Assembly (NCBI GenBank): GCA_030696435.1
Contig: JAUYSF010000335.1
Span: 1-17,100, forward strand
Source: Desulfoprunum sp.
GTDB taxonomy: Bacteria; Desulfobacterota; Desulfobulbia; Desulfobulbales; Desulfocapsaceae
Direction of reading: 5' to 3'
Length of the DNA stretch: 17,100 nt
Shown piece by piece: positions 7,743 through 16,029 of the stretch. The notes beneath the pieces are model-generated. The model ran no database searches. It worked only from the letters and a program-made list of their open reading frames with translations, and was not told the origin of the DNA. The stretch's first letter is position 1. Every line of letters begins with the position of its first letter. The position numbers and the translations under genes are program-made.

Positions 7743-7839
7743 TTGGGGACTCCGTTTTACGTAGTATTTGGTGTCTTTGAAGGGGGTGAGTTTTCAGCTC
7801 TCCATCAAAATAAACACATTTCCGTGACAAGAACTTAGC

Positions 7840-7868
7840 TTTATATAAAGAAGATGATTTTCTGTCAA
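7840..7868 (-). promoter_or_regulatory. Strong sigma70 promoter of rpsU
   Basis: On the minus strand TTGACA (7863-7868) is followed by a 17-base spacer and TATAAA (7840-7845), nearly perfect consensus boxes. The start is expected near 7833, leaving an untranslated leader of about 90 bases before rpsU. That is long for such a gene and could hold a regulatory structure, although I recognise none. Confidence 0.8.
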
Positions 7869-7900
7869 TGCATTTCTCGAAGACCGAGTTGCAATTTCCC

Positions 7901-9292
7901 CTAATGGCTGGCCTTCTCCTGGGGGAATATCTTGCCGGGATTGAGAATATTCTGCGGATCAAAGAGCTGTTTAAGGCCTTTCATGATCCTGATTGTCGTA
8001 TCGCTCAGCTCAAGGGGGAGAAAGGCGGCCTTGCTGATACCGATGCCATGCTCGCCCGACAGGGTGCCGCCGAGGGCGATGGCCTGGCGGAAAAGCCGCT
8101 CTTTGGCCTTCTCGCCCCGGGCAAGCTCGTCGGGGTTTTCCTTGTCGAGCATGATATTGACGTGAATGTTGCCGTCCCCGGCATGACCGAAGGTCAGAAT
8201 AAGGAGATCAAGCTCCTGGGCGAGTTTTTCGGTGCAGGAGACGAGATCGGGAATGCGGGTACGGGGCACGGCCACATCCTCACTGATTTTGTGCGGCCTG
8301 AGATTGAAGGTTGCCGGTGATATGGAGCGTCTGGCCTGCCAGAGTTCGCTTACCTCAGTCGTGGTCGCAGCCTGTCTGCAGGTGCAATCCGGTTCGCTTG
8401 CCAGCAGGGCCTGCAAGCGGACGGACTGCCTCTCGACTGTCTCCCGGTCGCCGTCAATCTCCAGGAGAAGCAAGGCTTCGGTTCCCGGTGGCGGAGGTGA
8501 TGAGAGCATATCGGTCACAACCCGAATGGCCGTTCGGTCCATATACTCGAGGGTGCAGGGCCTGATATTGCTGCTGAGTATCCTGGCGACCAGGGACGTG
8601 GTACGGGACAGCGAGGTAGAGGTGATGAGAAAGGTCTCTTTGTGCTCCGGCAGTGGTAAAAGCCGGACGATAAGCTTGGTGATGATCCCGAGAGTGCCTT
8701 CTGAGCCGATGAAAAGTCGGGTGAGATCATAGCCGGTCACCCCTTTTTCGGTCCTGGTGCCGACGGTCAGGATTTCGCCGGAGGCTAGGACCACTTCGAG
8801 GCCGATGATGAAATCCTTGGTGACGCCGTATTTGACGGCCGAAGGTCCACCGGCACATTCAGCGGCATTGCCGCCGAGGGTGCAAAATTTCAGACTGGCG
8901 GGGTCAGGCGGGTAGAAGAGGCCGAACTTTTTGACGGCGTTTTGCAGATCACCGGTGATGACCCCCGGCTCAGCTATGGCAATCTGGTTTTTGTCATCGA
9001 TTTCAATAATCCGGTTCATGCGGGTGAGGGCAAGAACGAGACCGCCCTGCACGGCAACGGAGCCACCAGTCATGCCGGTACCTGCTCCCCTTGGTACAAC
9101 CGGAAAGGTATACTCCGAGGCCAGGCGCATGATGGCGCTGACCTGCTCAGTTGATTCGGGGAATATCACAGCATCCGGTAGAAAAACCTTGCCTGCGCCG
9201 TCAAATGAGTAACAGTGCAGGTCTTCTCTTCTGGTGGTGCAGAATTCGTTGCCGACGAGATCGGTAAGTTTTTTGATGATATTCGTATTCAT
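7901..9292 (-). CDS. FAD-linked oxidase, GlcD / D-lactate dehydrogenase type
   Basis: A flavoprotein that oxidises a 2-hydroxy acid such as glycolate or D-lactate. The PCMH-type FAD-binding domain occupies the first half, with RGAGTGMTGG at about 68-77 and TLGGNAAECAGG near 140-151. The C-terminal half is the FAD-oxidase cap domain, with FGHAGDGNIHV (about 368-378) and SGEHGIG (about 412-418). The protein is about 463 residues, the normal GlcD length, with no signal peptide. Three in-frame ATGs compete, at 9328, 9301 and 9292, and none has a Shine-Dalgarno. I chose 9292 because the protein then begins like family members (MNTNIIKKL). The true start could be up to 12 codons earlier. There is no GlcE, no CCG-type iron-sulphur subunit and no lactate permease beside it, so its electron acceptor and exact substrate stay open. 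It is divergent from ddl. Confidence 0.88.
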   Translation of the reverse strand: MNTNIIKKLTDLVGNEFCTTRREDLHCYSFDGAGKVFLPDAVIFPESTEQVSAIMRLASEYTFPVVPRGAGTGMTGGSVAVQGGLVLALTRMNRIIEIDDKNQIAIAEPGVITGDLQNAVKKFGLFYPPDPASLKFCTLGGNAAECAGGPSAVKYGVTKDFIIGLEVVLASGEILTVGTRTEKGVTGYDLTRLFIGSEGTLGIITKLIVRLLPLPEHKETFLITSTSLSRTTSLVARILSSNIRPCTLEYMDRTAIRVVTDMLSSPPPPGTEALLLLEIDGDRETVERQSVRLQALLASEPDCTCRQAATTTEVSELWQARRSISPATFNLRPHKISEDVAVPRTRIPDLVSCTEKLAQELDLLILTFGHAGDGNIHVNIMLDKENPDELARGEKAKERLFRQAIALGGTLSGEHGIGISKAAFLPLELSDTTIRIMKGLKQLFDPQNILNPGKIFPQEKASH

Positions 9293-9416
9293 AGGAGTCA
9301 TAATGGGGAGCACTGAAAGCTGCAGCATGGTAGCGGTTGTGCGATGAAGAGCAGTTGAAAAATCTGAGTTGAATCAAGCTAAGAATGAATCTCGAATAAC
9401 ATAAGGATTGTCTCGA

Positions 9417-10370
9417 ATGCAAGAACAAAAAATGCATGTAGCCCTGCTCGCCGGTGGAACCTCGGGAGAAAGGGAAGTGTCGTTGAACGGGGCGGCTGAG
9501 GTGGAACGATCACTTGATCCCCAGCGGTTTCTGGTCCGTCGATACGATCCGGCCACCGATCTGGCCAGGTTGGTAAGCGATGCCGGGCAGATCGATTTCG
9601 CCTTTATTCTGCTCCATGGCCTGCAGGGAGAGGACGGTACCGTCCAGGGGCTTCTTGAGCTGTTGGGTATACCGTATCAGGGCTCAGGGGTTTTGGGCAG
9701 TGCCATTGCCATGGACAAGCACCTGTCCAAGGAGCTGTTTCGCCAGCATGGCCTGCCGGTCGCCGAGTCGGTGGTCATTCGGCTGGGAGAGCCTGTTAAA
9801 CTTCAGGAGCTTGTTGCTCAGCTCGGGCTTCCTCTGGTGGTAAAACCCGTGCGTGAAGGTTCGAGCCTGGGGCTCACCATCGCCCGGACCCTGACTGAAC
9901 TGCAGGCCGGAATCGAGTCGGCTCGGAGACATGACAGGCAGGTCATGGTCGAACAGTATATCAAGGGCCGGGAGATCACCGCTGCAGTGCTCGGCAATGA
10001 CGATCTGACGGCCCTCCCGCTGATCGAAATCATCCCCGGTGAAGGTTTTGAATTTTTCGATTATACCGCCAAGTATCAAGCGGGTGCCTCGCAGGAGATC
10101 TGTCCTGCCCCGATCAGTCCGGAGTTGACCGCAAAAGCCCAGGGCTATGCCCTTGGTGCTCATGTGGCCCTGAGACTGCGTGGTTATTCCCGGACCGATA
10201 TGATCCTTGACGCGGCGGGCAATTTCTATCTTCTTGAGACCAATACCATTCCGGGGATGACGGCCACCAGTCTTCTGCCCCAGGCCGCAGCCAAACACGG
10301 GCTGAGTTTTTCCCAGTTTCTTGAACGGTTGATAGAGCTGGCCATGGCGGACAGGGAGTGTCTGAAGTAG
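9417..10370 (+). CDS. ddl: D-alanine--D-alanine ligase
   Basis: This ATP-grasp ligase makes the D-Ala-D-Ala dipeptide for the peptidoglycan precursor in the cytoplasm. It has 317 residues, the usual length of DdlB-type enzymes. Visible motifs are LLAGGTSGEREVSL near the N-terminus, LHGLQGEDGTVQGLL with the HG..GEDG signature, VVKPVREGSSLG in the ATP-grasp domain, and LLETNTIPGMT, whose Glu/Asn ligate magnesium. AAGGA lies 9 bases before the ATG at 9417, which makes it a better start than the TTG at 9408 that directly abuts the same box. The gene stands outside a mur/ftsQAZ cluster, is divergent from the FAD oxidase and converges on fdhD with about 50 bases between. It could be an additional ddl copy if the genome has another in the division cluster. 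Confidence 0.95.
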   Translation: MQEQKMHVALLAGGTSGEREVSLNGAAEVERSLDPQRFLVRRYDPATDLARLVSDAGQIDFAFILLHGLQGEDGTVQGLLELLGIPYQGSGVLGSAIAMDKHLSKELFRQHGLPVAESVVIRLGEPVKLQELVAQLGLPLVVKPVREGSSLGLTIARTLTELQAGIESARRHDRQVMVEQYIKGREITAAVLGNDDLTALPLIEIIPGEGFEFFDYTAKYQAGASQEICPAPISPELTAKAQGYALGAHVALRLRGYSRTDMILDAAGNFYLLETNTIPGMTATSLLPQAAAKHGLSFSQFLERLIELAMADRECLK

Positions 10371-10421
10371 GTGGTTTCCGCTTCGCAGAACCGGGTGCAG
10401 GATGGCTGTGCGACGGGGTTT

Positions 10422-11189
10422 TCAGAGGCGAATCCGCTCGGGGGCATTGAAAATGTTGATTCGGTCCGGTCGGGTGTAGGCGACAAGAGTCAAACCTGCC
10501 CGGCGGGCGATGGCCAGGCCCAGCGAAGAAGGGGCTGTGCGTGACATGACGATGGGGATACCCATACGGGCACATTTCAACACCATATCGGAGGTCAGGC
10601 GGCCAGTGGTATAGATGGCTGACTTGACGGGGGCTCGACCGAGGAGAATGGCGCCCAGGACCTTGTCGACCGCATTGTGCCGGCCCACATCTTCAAAAAA
10701 TGCCCTAACCCCGCCTTCGGCCCAAAGGCCGCAGCCATGCACACAATGGGTCTCCTGACCAAGTTGCGAGGTGTGCAGAATCTGGAGAATGAATCGGCCT
10801 ATCTCATCGAATGGCAGGGTGTATTCTTGCAGAGGGTCGAAGGCGCCTTCAAACATTTCCCGGGGGATTTTCCCGGTCCCTCCGCAACCCGAGGTAATGA
10901 TCACCTCTTTGGCCTTGCTCGGTGGGACATCAGCATAGACCGATATCCTACCCTCCGGGCAGACGATGACCTCCCGAACCTCTTCCGGTTTTTTTATATA
11001 GCCCTGGCCAAAGAGAAAACCGACGCCGAACTCGGCGAGACCGATGGGCAAAACCATCGAGGCGCCGATAGTCTCATCGTTTAAGGCGACGGTATAGGGT
11101 GTTTCGATGGCCAGCTTTTCTTCCTGCTGCCGGGTCCCTTGTGGAGTCATGACCGTTGTGATGTGGGTGAGTGTGACGTTGGTGTGCAT
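10422..11189 (-). CDS. fdhD: Formate dehydrogenase accessory sulfurtransferase FdhD
   Basis: FdhD passes sulphur from a cysteine desulfurase to the molybdenum/tungsten bis-MGD cofactor of formate dehydrogenase, which is needed for its activity. At about 255 residues it is of normal length. The family signatures FFEDVGRHNAVDKVLG and MSRTAPSSL are clear. The expected CxxC is altered: the loop reads SGCGGTG, with one cysteine (C102) and Thr at the second place. An additional HCVHGC (148-153) supplies two cysteines in the region that is usually GGVH. The longest frame begins at a TTG at 11213 with no ribosome site. The ATG at 11189 has AGGAG 11 bases upstream and is preferred. No formate dehydrogenase gene lies in the window. 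It converges on ddl and is divergent from the binding-protein operon. Confidence 0.93.
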   Translation of the reverse strand: MHTNVTLTHITTVMTPQGTRQQEEKLAIETPYTVALNDETIGASMVLPIGLAEFGVGFLFGQGYIKKPEEVREVIVCPEGRISVYADVPPSKAKEVIITSGCGGTGKIPREMFEGAFDPLQEYTLPFDEIGRFILQILHTSQLGQETHCVHGCGLWAEGGVRAFFEDVGRHNAVDKVLGAILLGRAPVKSAIYTTGRLTSDMVLKCARMGIPIVMSRTAPSSLGLAIARRAGLTLVAYTRPDRINIFNAPERIRL

Positions 11190-11524
11190 GACCGTGGTGG
11201 CTCCTGTCGGCAAAATGAAACTGTTGAAGTGAGAATGATATCTTGTCGGAAAAGGGAGGGTACATCGTATAGAGACTGGCTGACGATTTCAAGAGTTTCA
11301 GTGCATCGCCGCCTGTTTTTCTTTCTCGCTGGTGCCTGCTTGTGTAGGTATCTCGCAGATATCAGGATGAAAACAGAATGGCCTGCTGAATTTCTCCGAT
11401 GCCGGAAGCATCCGCCCAAGACAATCAATTCCCCATCCTGATTGAATTATGGTAGGATGGGCGGTGCAAAAGGAGAAGGGCAGAAAACCTTTTTAAGCAG
11501 TTCTTGAGCCAGCGGGGATTTTGT
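11190..11524. other. Divergent intergenic region between fdhD and the sensory operon
   Basis: These 335 bases hold no convincing gene. They must contain promoters for fdhD (minus) and for the binding-protein/kinase/regulator operon (plus), but I find no clean -35/-10 pair for either. The only structured item is the inverted repeat at 11432-11461. Confidence 0.6.
11432..11461. promoter_or_regulatory. Inverted repeat upstream of the sensory operon, possible operator
   Basis: CCCATCCT (11432-11439) and its exact complement AGGATGGG (11454-11461) flank a 14-base AT-rich centre. It lies about 65-90 bases before the start of the binding-protein gene. Position and dyad symmetry suit a regulator site, for instance for the LuxR-type regulator encoded in the operon. 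No T-run follows, so it is not a terminator. Confidence 0.35.
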
Positions 11525-12700
11525 ATGCAAAAGAGCATTACCACAGGAGTCCGGGCAGTATCTCTTGCCCTGATAATTCTTATGGGTATTCTCCTATCGC
11601 CGTCTTTATCGTCTGCCGCTGGTGGAGGTGAGGATACAACGCCCATCGTGTTGGGGCAGTCTTGTGCCCTTACCGGTCCTGCCAAGAATCTCGGCCTGGA
11701 GATGCGAGCAGGATTACTGGCGGCCTTTGCCAAGATCAATGATGAAGGTGGTTTGAAAGGCCGGGATATCGTCCTGCTCAGCCGGGATGACGGATATGAG
11801 CCTGACAGGGCAGCTAAAAACACCAGAGATTTTATCAATAATGAAAATGTATTCATGCTCATAGGTGAGGTCGGAACCCCGACTTCCAGTGCTGTGATTC
11901 CGCTGGTTGAGCAAAATAAAATTCCTTTTTTTGCGCCCTTTACCGGGGCCGAATTTTTACGAGTACCCTTTCGTAAATATGTAATCAACGTCCGGGCCAG
12001 TTATTTCCAGGAGATGGAAAAGCTTGCCTCGTACCTCATTGATGTAAAGAAAATCCGGCGAATAGCCTGTTTCTATCAGGATGACAGCTATGGCCTGGCC
12101 GGTCTGGAGGGGATCGAGAGAGCTCTGAAAAAGAGGGGACTTGATCTGGTTTCCCGTGGCAGTTATGAACGTAATACGGTTGCTGTTCTGCGCGGACTCA
12201 CCGATGTGCAGAAGGCGGATCCGGAGGCGGTAATCCTGGTTGGCACCTATTCGGCCTGCGCTGAATTTATCAAGTTGAGCAAGGCCAGAACGGCAAACGA
12301 GCTGCTCTATTGCAACATCTCTTTTGTCGGTACCGAGAGTCTGCGGACCACGCTTGGCAGATACGGCAGCAATGTTATTGTCTCGCAGGTTGTGCCATAT
12401 CCGAAGGATACGTCGATTGCGCTTATCCATGAATATGCCGATGCCATGAAAAAATACCAGCACGACGCCCCTGTCAGTTTTACTTCGCTGGAAGGATACA
12501 TTGCCGGCAAGCTGTTTTATCGGATCGCTTCTGCTGTACCCGGTGATTTACGCAGGGAAAAATTCATCTCCACCATGGAAGATGTTGGGACCTTCGATCT
12601 GGGTGGTGTTGTTCTGCAATTCGGGCCTGGGGACCATCAGGGAATGGAGACTATCTATTTGACGAAGATCAGTCCGAACGTCAAGAGGGTAGTGGAATGA
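11525..12700 (+). CDS. Periplasmic substrate-binding protein, LivJ/Peripla_BP_6 type, next to a two-component system
   Basis: A 391-residue type I periplasmic binding fold protein of the branched-chain amino acid/amide receptor class. Residues 1-26 are a signal peptide (MQKS, hydrophobic stretch, cleavage near SSA). The mature part opens with IVLGQSCALTGPAKNLG and continues through GRDIVLL, a DDGYEPDRA segment, LIGEVGTPTSSA and a YQDDSYGLAGLEG segment, all typical of the family. The ATG at 11525 follows a GGGGA 6 bases upstream and begins the signal peptide cleanly. The longer TTG start at 11504 does not. No LivHMGF permease or ATPase genes are near. The next genes, 52 bases on, are a sensor kinase with extracytoplasmic Cache domains and its regulator. 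The protein probably works as a ligand co-receptor for the kinase, which is an inference from context. It may also feed a transporter encoded elsewhere. The ligand is unknown. Confidence 0.88.
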   Translation: MQKSITTGVRAVSLALIILMGILLSPSLSSAAGGGEDTTPIVLGQSCALTGPAKNLGLEMRAGLLAAFAKINDEGGLKGRDIVLLSRDDGYEPDRAAKNTRDFINNENVFMLIGEVGTPTSSAVIPLVEQNKIPFFAPFTGAEFLRVPFRKYVINVRASYFQEMEKLASYLIDVKKIRRIACFYQDDSYGLAGLEGIERALKKRGLDLVSRGSYERNTVAVLRGLTDVQKADPEAVILVGTYSACAEFIKLSKARTANELLYCNISFVGTESLRTTLGRYGSNVIVSQVVPYPKDTSIALIHEYADAMKKYQHDAPVSFTSLEGYIAGKLFYRIASAVPGDLRREKFISTMEDVGTFDLGGVVLQFGPGDHQGMETIYLTKISPNVKRVVE

Positions 12701-12752
12701 AAGGGTCGGTTGGCGACGGCGTCTCGTCGAGCGGGCGCTGTTGGAGTGAGCT

Positions 12753-15185
12753 ATGGTGAAATCACAAAGAATATCACTTTCTTCGGCTCCGTTTTATGCC
12801 TCTTTGGTGGTCATCCTCTCGCTTGGCCTGTTTACCGGCACATTCTGGGCACTTAACGAATATGAGGCCTATAAAGAGAGTATCTCCAATATACGGGACA
12901 ACTATCAGAAGCAATACCGGGCCCGTTTGATCGAAGAAATGGGGAATGTGAATGATTTCATAGAATTCAAGCGTTCTCAGACAGACATACTGATTGAAAA
13001 TGAGATACGCCAGAAGGTCCAGACGGCCTATACCATCGCCTCCCATATATACAGCCAGTATAAAGATGAAAAAAGCACTGCAGAACTGCGGTCAATGGTA
13101 GTTGAGATTCTCCGGCCGATCCGTTGGAATAACGATCGCGGCTATTACTTTGCCGGCAGGGTCGAGGAGAGGGTCATTGACCTCTTTGCCGATGACCCCT
13201 TTTTCGAAGGGAAGAACCGCCAGGCCATCGCCCAGGAAACCAATCTCGATGTTGTCGGGGATATTATTAAGATCATCAAGGAGAAAGGTGCGGGGATATA
13301 TCGCTATAACTGGTCAAAGCCGGAATATGTCGGAAGTAGTTATCAGAAGATTTCTTGTGTTAAGTATTTCAAGCCATTCGACTGGTTTGTCGGGGCCGGG
13401 GTCTATATCGACGATATGGAAAAAATTATCCAGGAGGATGTCCTGGCCCAGGTCCAAAAGATGCATTTTGGCCTTGATGGTGAGGTCTTTGGCTTTCGCT
13501 TTGATGGGACGATTATCTGTAATCGCGATGAACGACTGATCGGCAGATCAGTCAATGATTTTGTCGGTAAAGACGGTACCCCTTTTGGGCAAATGATGTC
13601 GGATGCCGGTCAAAAAAATGATCATGAGGGGTTTGTTAGCTATGCCGTGCAAAAAGCCTCTTCCGAAAAGATATACCAGAAGCTGAGCTACGTGAAGTCG
13701 TTTAATGACTGGGGCTGGGTCTTTGTGACAAGCATGAATATGGATGAGATGGAAAAGGCCATCGCCGACGAGACCAGGACCTATATCCACATAGCCTTTA
13801 AAAATGCCTTTCTCTTTGTCCTTCTTTTTATCGTGGCGGTCTCGCTTCTTCTGCTCATCGCCTATTTCTACTCACTCAAGATCAAGCATGGCATCAGCCT
13901 TTTCACCAACTTTTTCAGAAATGCTGCGGATGCCAAGGTGAAAATTGAGAATGCGGATCTGGCCTTTGCCGAGTTCGAGGATCTGGGCAAACTGGCCAAC
14001 CGCATGATTGATGACAGAATTCACAAGGAACTGCTTCTGCATCGGGATGAACTGCGCCTTGACACCCTTCTGCGCCTGGGGATGATGGAAAAATATTCAT
14101 TGCAGGAAAAATATGATTTCATCCTGCAGCGGATCGTCCAGATAACCAGAAGTGAAGAAGGGTATCTGGCGCTCGTCAATGCCGCCCAGACGCATATCTC
14201 ACTCTGCTCTTTTTTCCCCAAGAACGAAGAGACATCCATGGCGGAGACTGGCGGCGAGAATGAATCGCGGCGAATCGAAGACGGCGGCCTGCCGGGCATT
14301 GCCGTGCTGCAGAAAAAGGCCGTCATCTGCAACAGTTTCCCGGATACTCAGACACGCAAGGTCTATCCCTACAATACTGAGGTTCGCAGATATCTTGATG
14401 TCCCGATCTATAACGGCGGCAAGATCGTGGTGGTTGCCGGGGTCTGCAACAACAGCACGGAGTATGATAATTCCGATGTTCGGCAGATGGCCATGCTCCT
14501 GGAAGGTATGTGGCTGCATGTCCTGAAAACCTGTTCCGAGATTGAAATGGCCCGTTTGGAGCGGCAGATCATCGCGGTGAGCCTTGAGGAGAGGAGCAAG
14601 ATCGGCAGAGATCTCCATGATGGTCTCGGCTCCCATCTCAGCGGTGTGGAGATGCTGAGCAAGGTCCTGCAGAAGAAACTGGAGGTGGATGCGCCTGACA
14701 AGGCATTGCAACTCGGTCGAATCCGCAACCTGATCAGAGAGGCTATAGAAAAGACCCGGAGGCTGGCCCACGGTCTCTATCCGGTGCATATCATCGAACA
14801 GGGGCTTGAGGCCTCCATCGAAGAACTCATTGTCGAGTTGGAAAGCCTCTATTATGTGGAATGCAGCTTTTCCTATAGCAGTTTGGGCGAGCCGCTTGAT
14901 AACAATGCAGCAACCCACATCTACTATATCATCAGGGAGGCGGTATTCAATGCCGCCAGGCACGGCATGGCCAAGCACATCGCCATTTTGATAGAAAAGG
15001 ATCACGGCCATCTGTCCGTGACCATTCAGGATGACGGGCAGGGGATTGCCGATGCCTCGCACCAAAAGGGCATGGGGTTGCATACCATGAAATATCGGGC
15101 CAAGGCCATCGGGGCCTCCTTGTTTATTCAGCCGGGAGAACAGGGAGGAACTGTTGTTTCTCTCTCAGGAGAGGTACAGGAATAA
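12753..15185 (+). CDS. Sensor histidine kinase: tandem Cache, GAF, HisKA_3, HATPase (NarX/DegS class)
   Basis: An 810-residue membrane kinase. A first membrane helix (about 13-33) and a second (about 351-374) bracket a periplasmic sensor of two Cache-like units. The first has RGYYFAG (129-135), FEGKN and FDWFVGAGVYIDDMEK. The second has GKDGTPFG and DWGWVFV. After a short linker comes a GAF domain (about 445-592) with RRYLDVPIYNGGKIVVVAGV and DVRQMAMLLEGMW. The kinase core is HisKA_3 with EERSKIGRDLHDGLG and phospho-acceptor H622. The HATPase has the N box REAVFNAARH (728-737), DDGQG (760-764) and GMGLHTM (773-779). GGAG lies 6 bases before the ATG. The stop overlaps the regulator start (TAATG), so the two form a pair. 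It probably senses a small molecule directly through Cache or through the neighbouring binding protein. The ligand is not predictable here. Confidence 0.93.
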   Translation: MVKSQRISLSSAPFYASLVVILSLGLFTGTFWALNEYEAYKESISNIRDNYQKQYRARLIEEMGNVNDFIEFKRSQTDILIENEIRQKVQTAYTIASHIYSQYKDEKSTAELRSMVVEILRPIRWNNDRGYYFAGRVEERVIDLFADDPFFEGKNRQAIAQETNLDVVGDIIKIIKEKGAGIYRYNWSKPEYVGSSYQKISCVKYFKPFDWFVGAGVYIDDMEKIIQEDVLAQVQKMHFGLDGEVFGFRFDGTIICNRDERLIGRSVNDFVGKDGTPFGQMMSDAGQKNDHEGFVSYAVQKASSEKIYQKLSYVKSFNDWGWVFVTSMNMDEMEKAIADETRTYIHIAFKNAFLFVLLFIVAVSLLLLIAYFYSLKIKHGISLFTNFFRNAADAKVKIENADLAFAEFEDLGKLANRMIDDRIHKELLLHRDELRLDTLLRLGMMEKYSLQEKYDFILQRIVQITRSEEGYLALVNAAQTHISLCSFFPKNEETSMAETGGENESRRIEDGGLPGIAVLQKKAVICNSFPDTQTRKVYPYNTEVRRYLDVPIYNGGKIVVVAGVCNNSTEYDNSDVRQMAMLLEGMWLHVLKTCSEIEMARLERQIIAVSLEERSKIGRDLHDGLGSHLSGVEMLSKVLQKKLEVDAPDKALQLGRIRNLIREAIEKTRRLAHGLYPVHIIEQGLEASIEELIVELESLYYVECSFSYSSLGEPLDNNAATHIYYIIREAVFNAARHGMAKHIAILIEKDHGHLSVTIQDDGQGIADASHQKGMGLHTMKYRAKAIGASLFIQPGEQGGTVVSLSGEVQE

Positions 15186-15877
15186 TGCCAAGAATACTTA
15201 TCGTGGACGATCATCCCATCTTCAGGATGGGAATGGAAGAGCTGCTTAATCAGGAAGAGGATTTCTCCGTATGTGCGGTGGCCGAGGATATCAGTTCTGC
15301 CAGAAAAGCACTGAAGGATATGCAACCCGATTTGGCGGTCGTTGATATCTCCCTTGCCCAGGATAATGGGCTCGATTTGGTCAAAGAGATTACCACTAGC
15401 AAAGCGCCCATTCCTGTTCTGGTGCTCTCGATGCATGATGAATCCGTCTGGGCGGAACGGGCAATACGTTCCGGAGCCAGGGGCTATGTCATGAAAAAGG
15501 AGGCCTCAGAAACTATTATTTTTGCGATCCGCAATATTTTGGCCGGCAAAATTCATGTCAGTGCCAACATGATGTCGCATCTGCTCGATAAATTCCAGGT
15601 CAATCCTGATTGCCAAGGTGCACCAACGGCGGATATTCTGACAGACCGGGAGCTTGAGGTGTTCAGGTTGATCGGCCAGGGGCTGTCAACCCGGGAGATT
15701 TCCGCCCGGATGAACCTGAGTATTAAGACAATTGGGACCTACAGAGACCGTATCAAGCAGAAACTCTGTTTGAAGAGCGCGGTGGAGTTGACCAGGCGGG
15801 CTGTGCTGTGGACAGAAAAAGAGTGTTTTGGCGACAATTCCCCGGATGATGTAGGGAAATTCCCCACGGATTTTTAG
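15185..15877 (+). CDS. Response regulator, NarL/FixJ (LuxR-HTH) family
   Basis: A 230-residue DNA-binding regulator, cognate to the preceding kinase. The receiver domain (1-120) has the acidic pair D8/D9, the phosphorylation site D54 (VVDIS), S82 (LSMHD) and K104 (MKKEA). A linker leads to a LuxR-type HTH (about 150-208): LTDRELEVFRLIGQGLS, REISARMNLS and the recognition helix in IKTIGTYRDRIKQKL. A short acidic tail follows. Its ATG shares the last base of the kinase stop codon, an arrangement that indicates translational coupling. Targets are unknown. The operon's own upstream dyad or the ferredoxin-type gene downstream are candidates by position only. Confidence 0.95.
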   Translation: MPRILIVDDHPIFRMGMEELLNQEEDFSVCAVAEDISSARKALKDMQPDLAVVDISLAQDNGLDLVKEITTSKAPIPVLVLSMHDESVWAERAIRSGARGYVMKKEASETIIFAIRNILAGKIHVSANMMSHLLDKFQVNPDCQGAPTADILTDRELEVFRLIGQGLSTREISARMNLSIKTIGTYRDRIKQKLCLKSAVELTRRAVLWTEKECFGDNSPDDVGKFPTDF

Positions 15878-15955
15878 ACCTTTTCCTTACAGAAAAAACG
15901 GCATTTGGCCGATTCCTTTCTTGGTATCAATCCCCTATAGTATCATTGTTCGACA

Positions 15956-16000
15956 GGAAGCCGTCCTCACCCGTCTGCCAGAGGGCGGTTTCCTTTTTTT
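15956..16000 (+). terminator. Rho-independent terminator of the sensory operon
   Basis: A 13-bp stem (15956-15968 with 15981-15993, two G-U pairs) carries a 12-base loop and is followed directly by seven T residues (15994-16000). It lies 78 bases after the regulator stop codon. Confidence 0.85.
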
Positions 16001-16029
16001 ATCTCTGCACCTGAGGCCTGCGCCTTATT

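Noticed and set aside
9684..10298. 204-codon open frame on the minus strand
   Set aside because: It is antisense to ddl, which carries all family motifs on the plus strand.
14199..15083. 294-codon open frame on the minus strand
   Set aside because: It is antisense to the GAF/HisKA_3/HATPase part of the kinase, whose motifs are all in the plus frame. It is a shadow.
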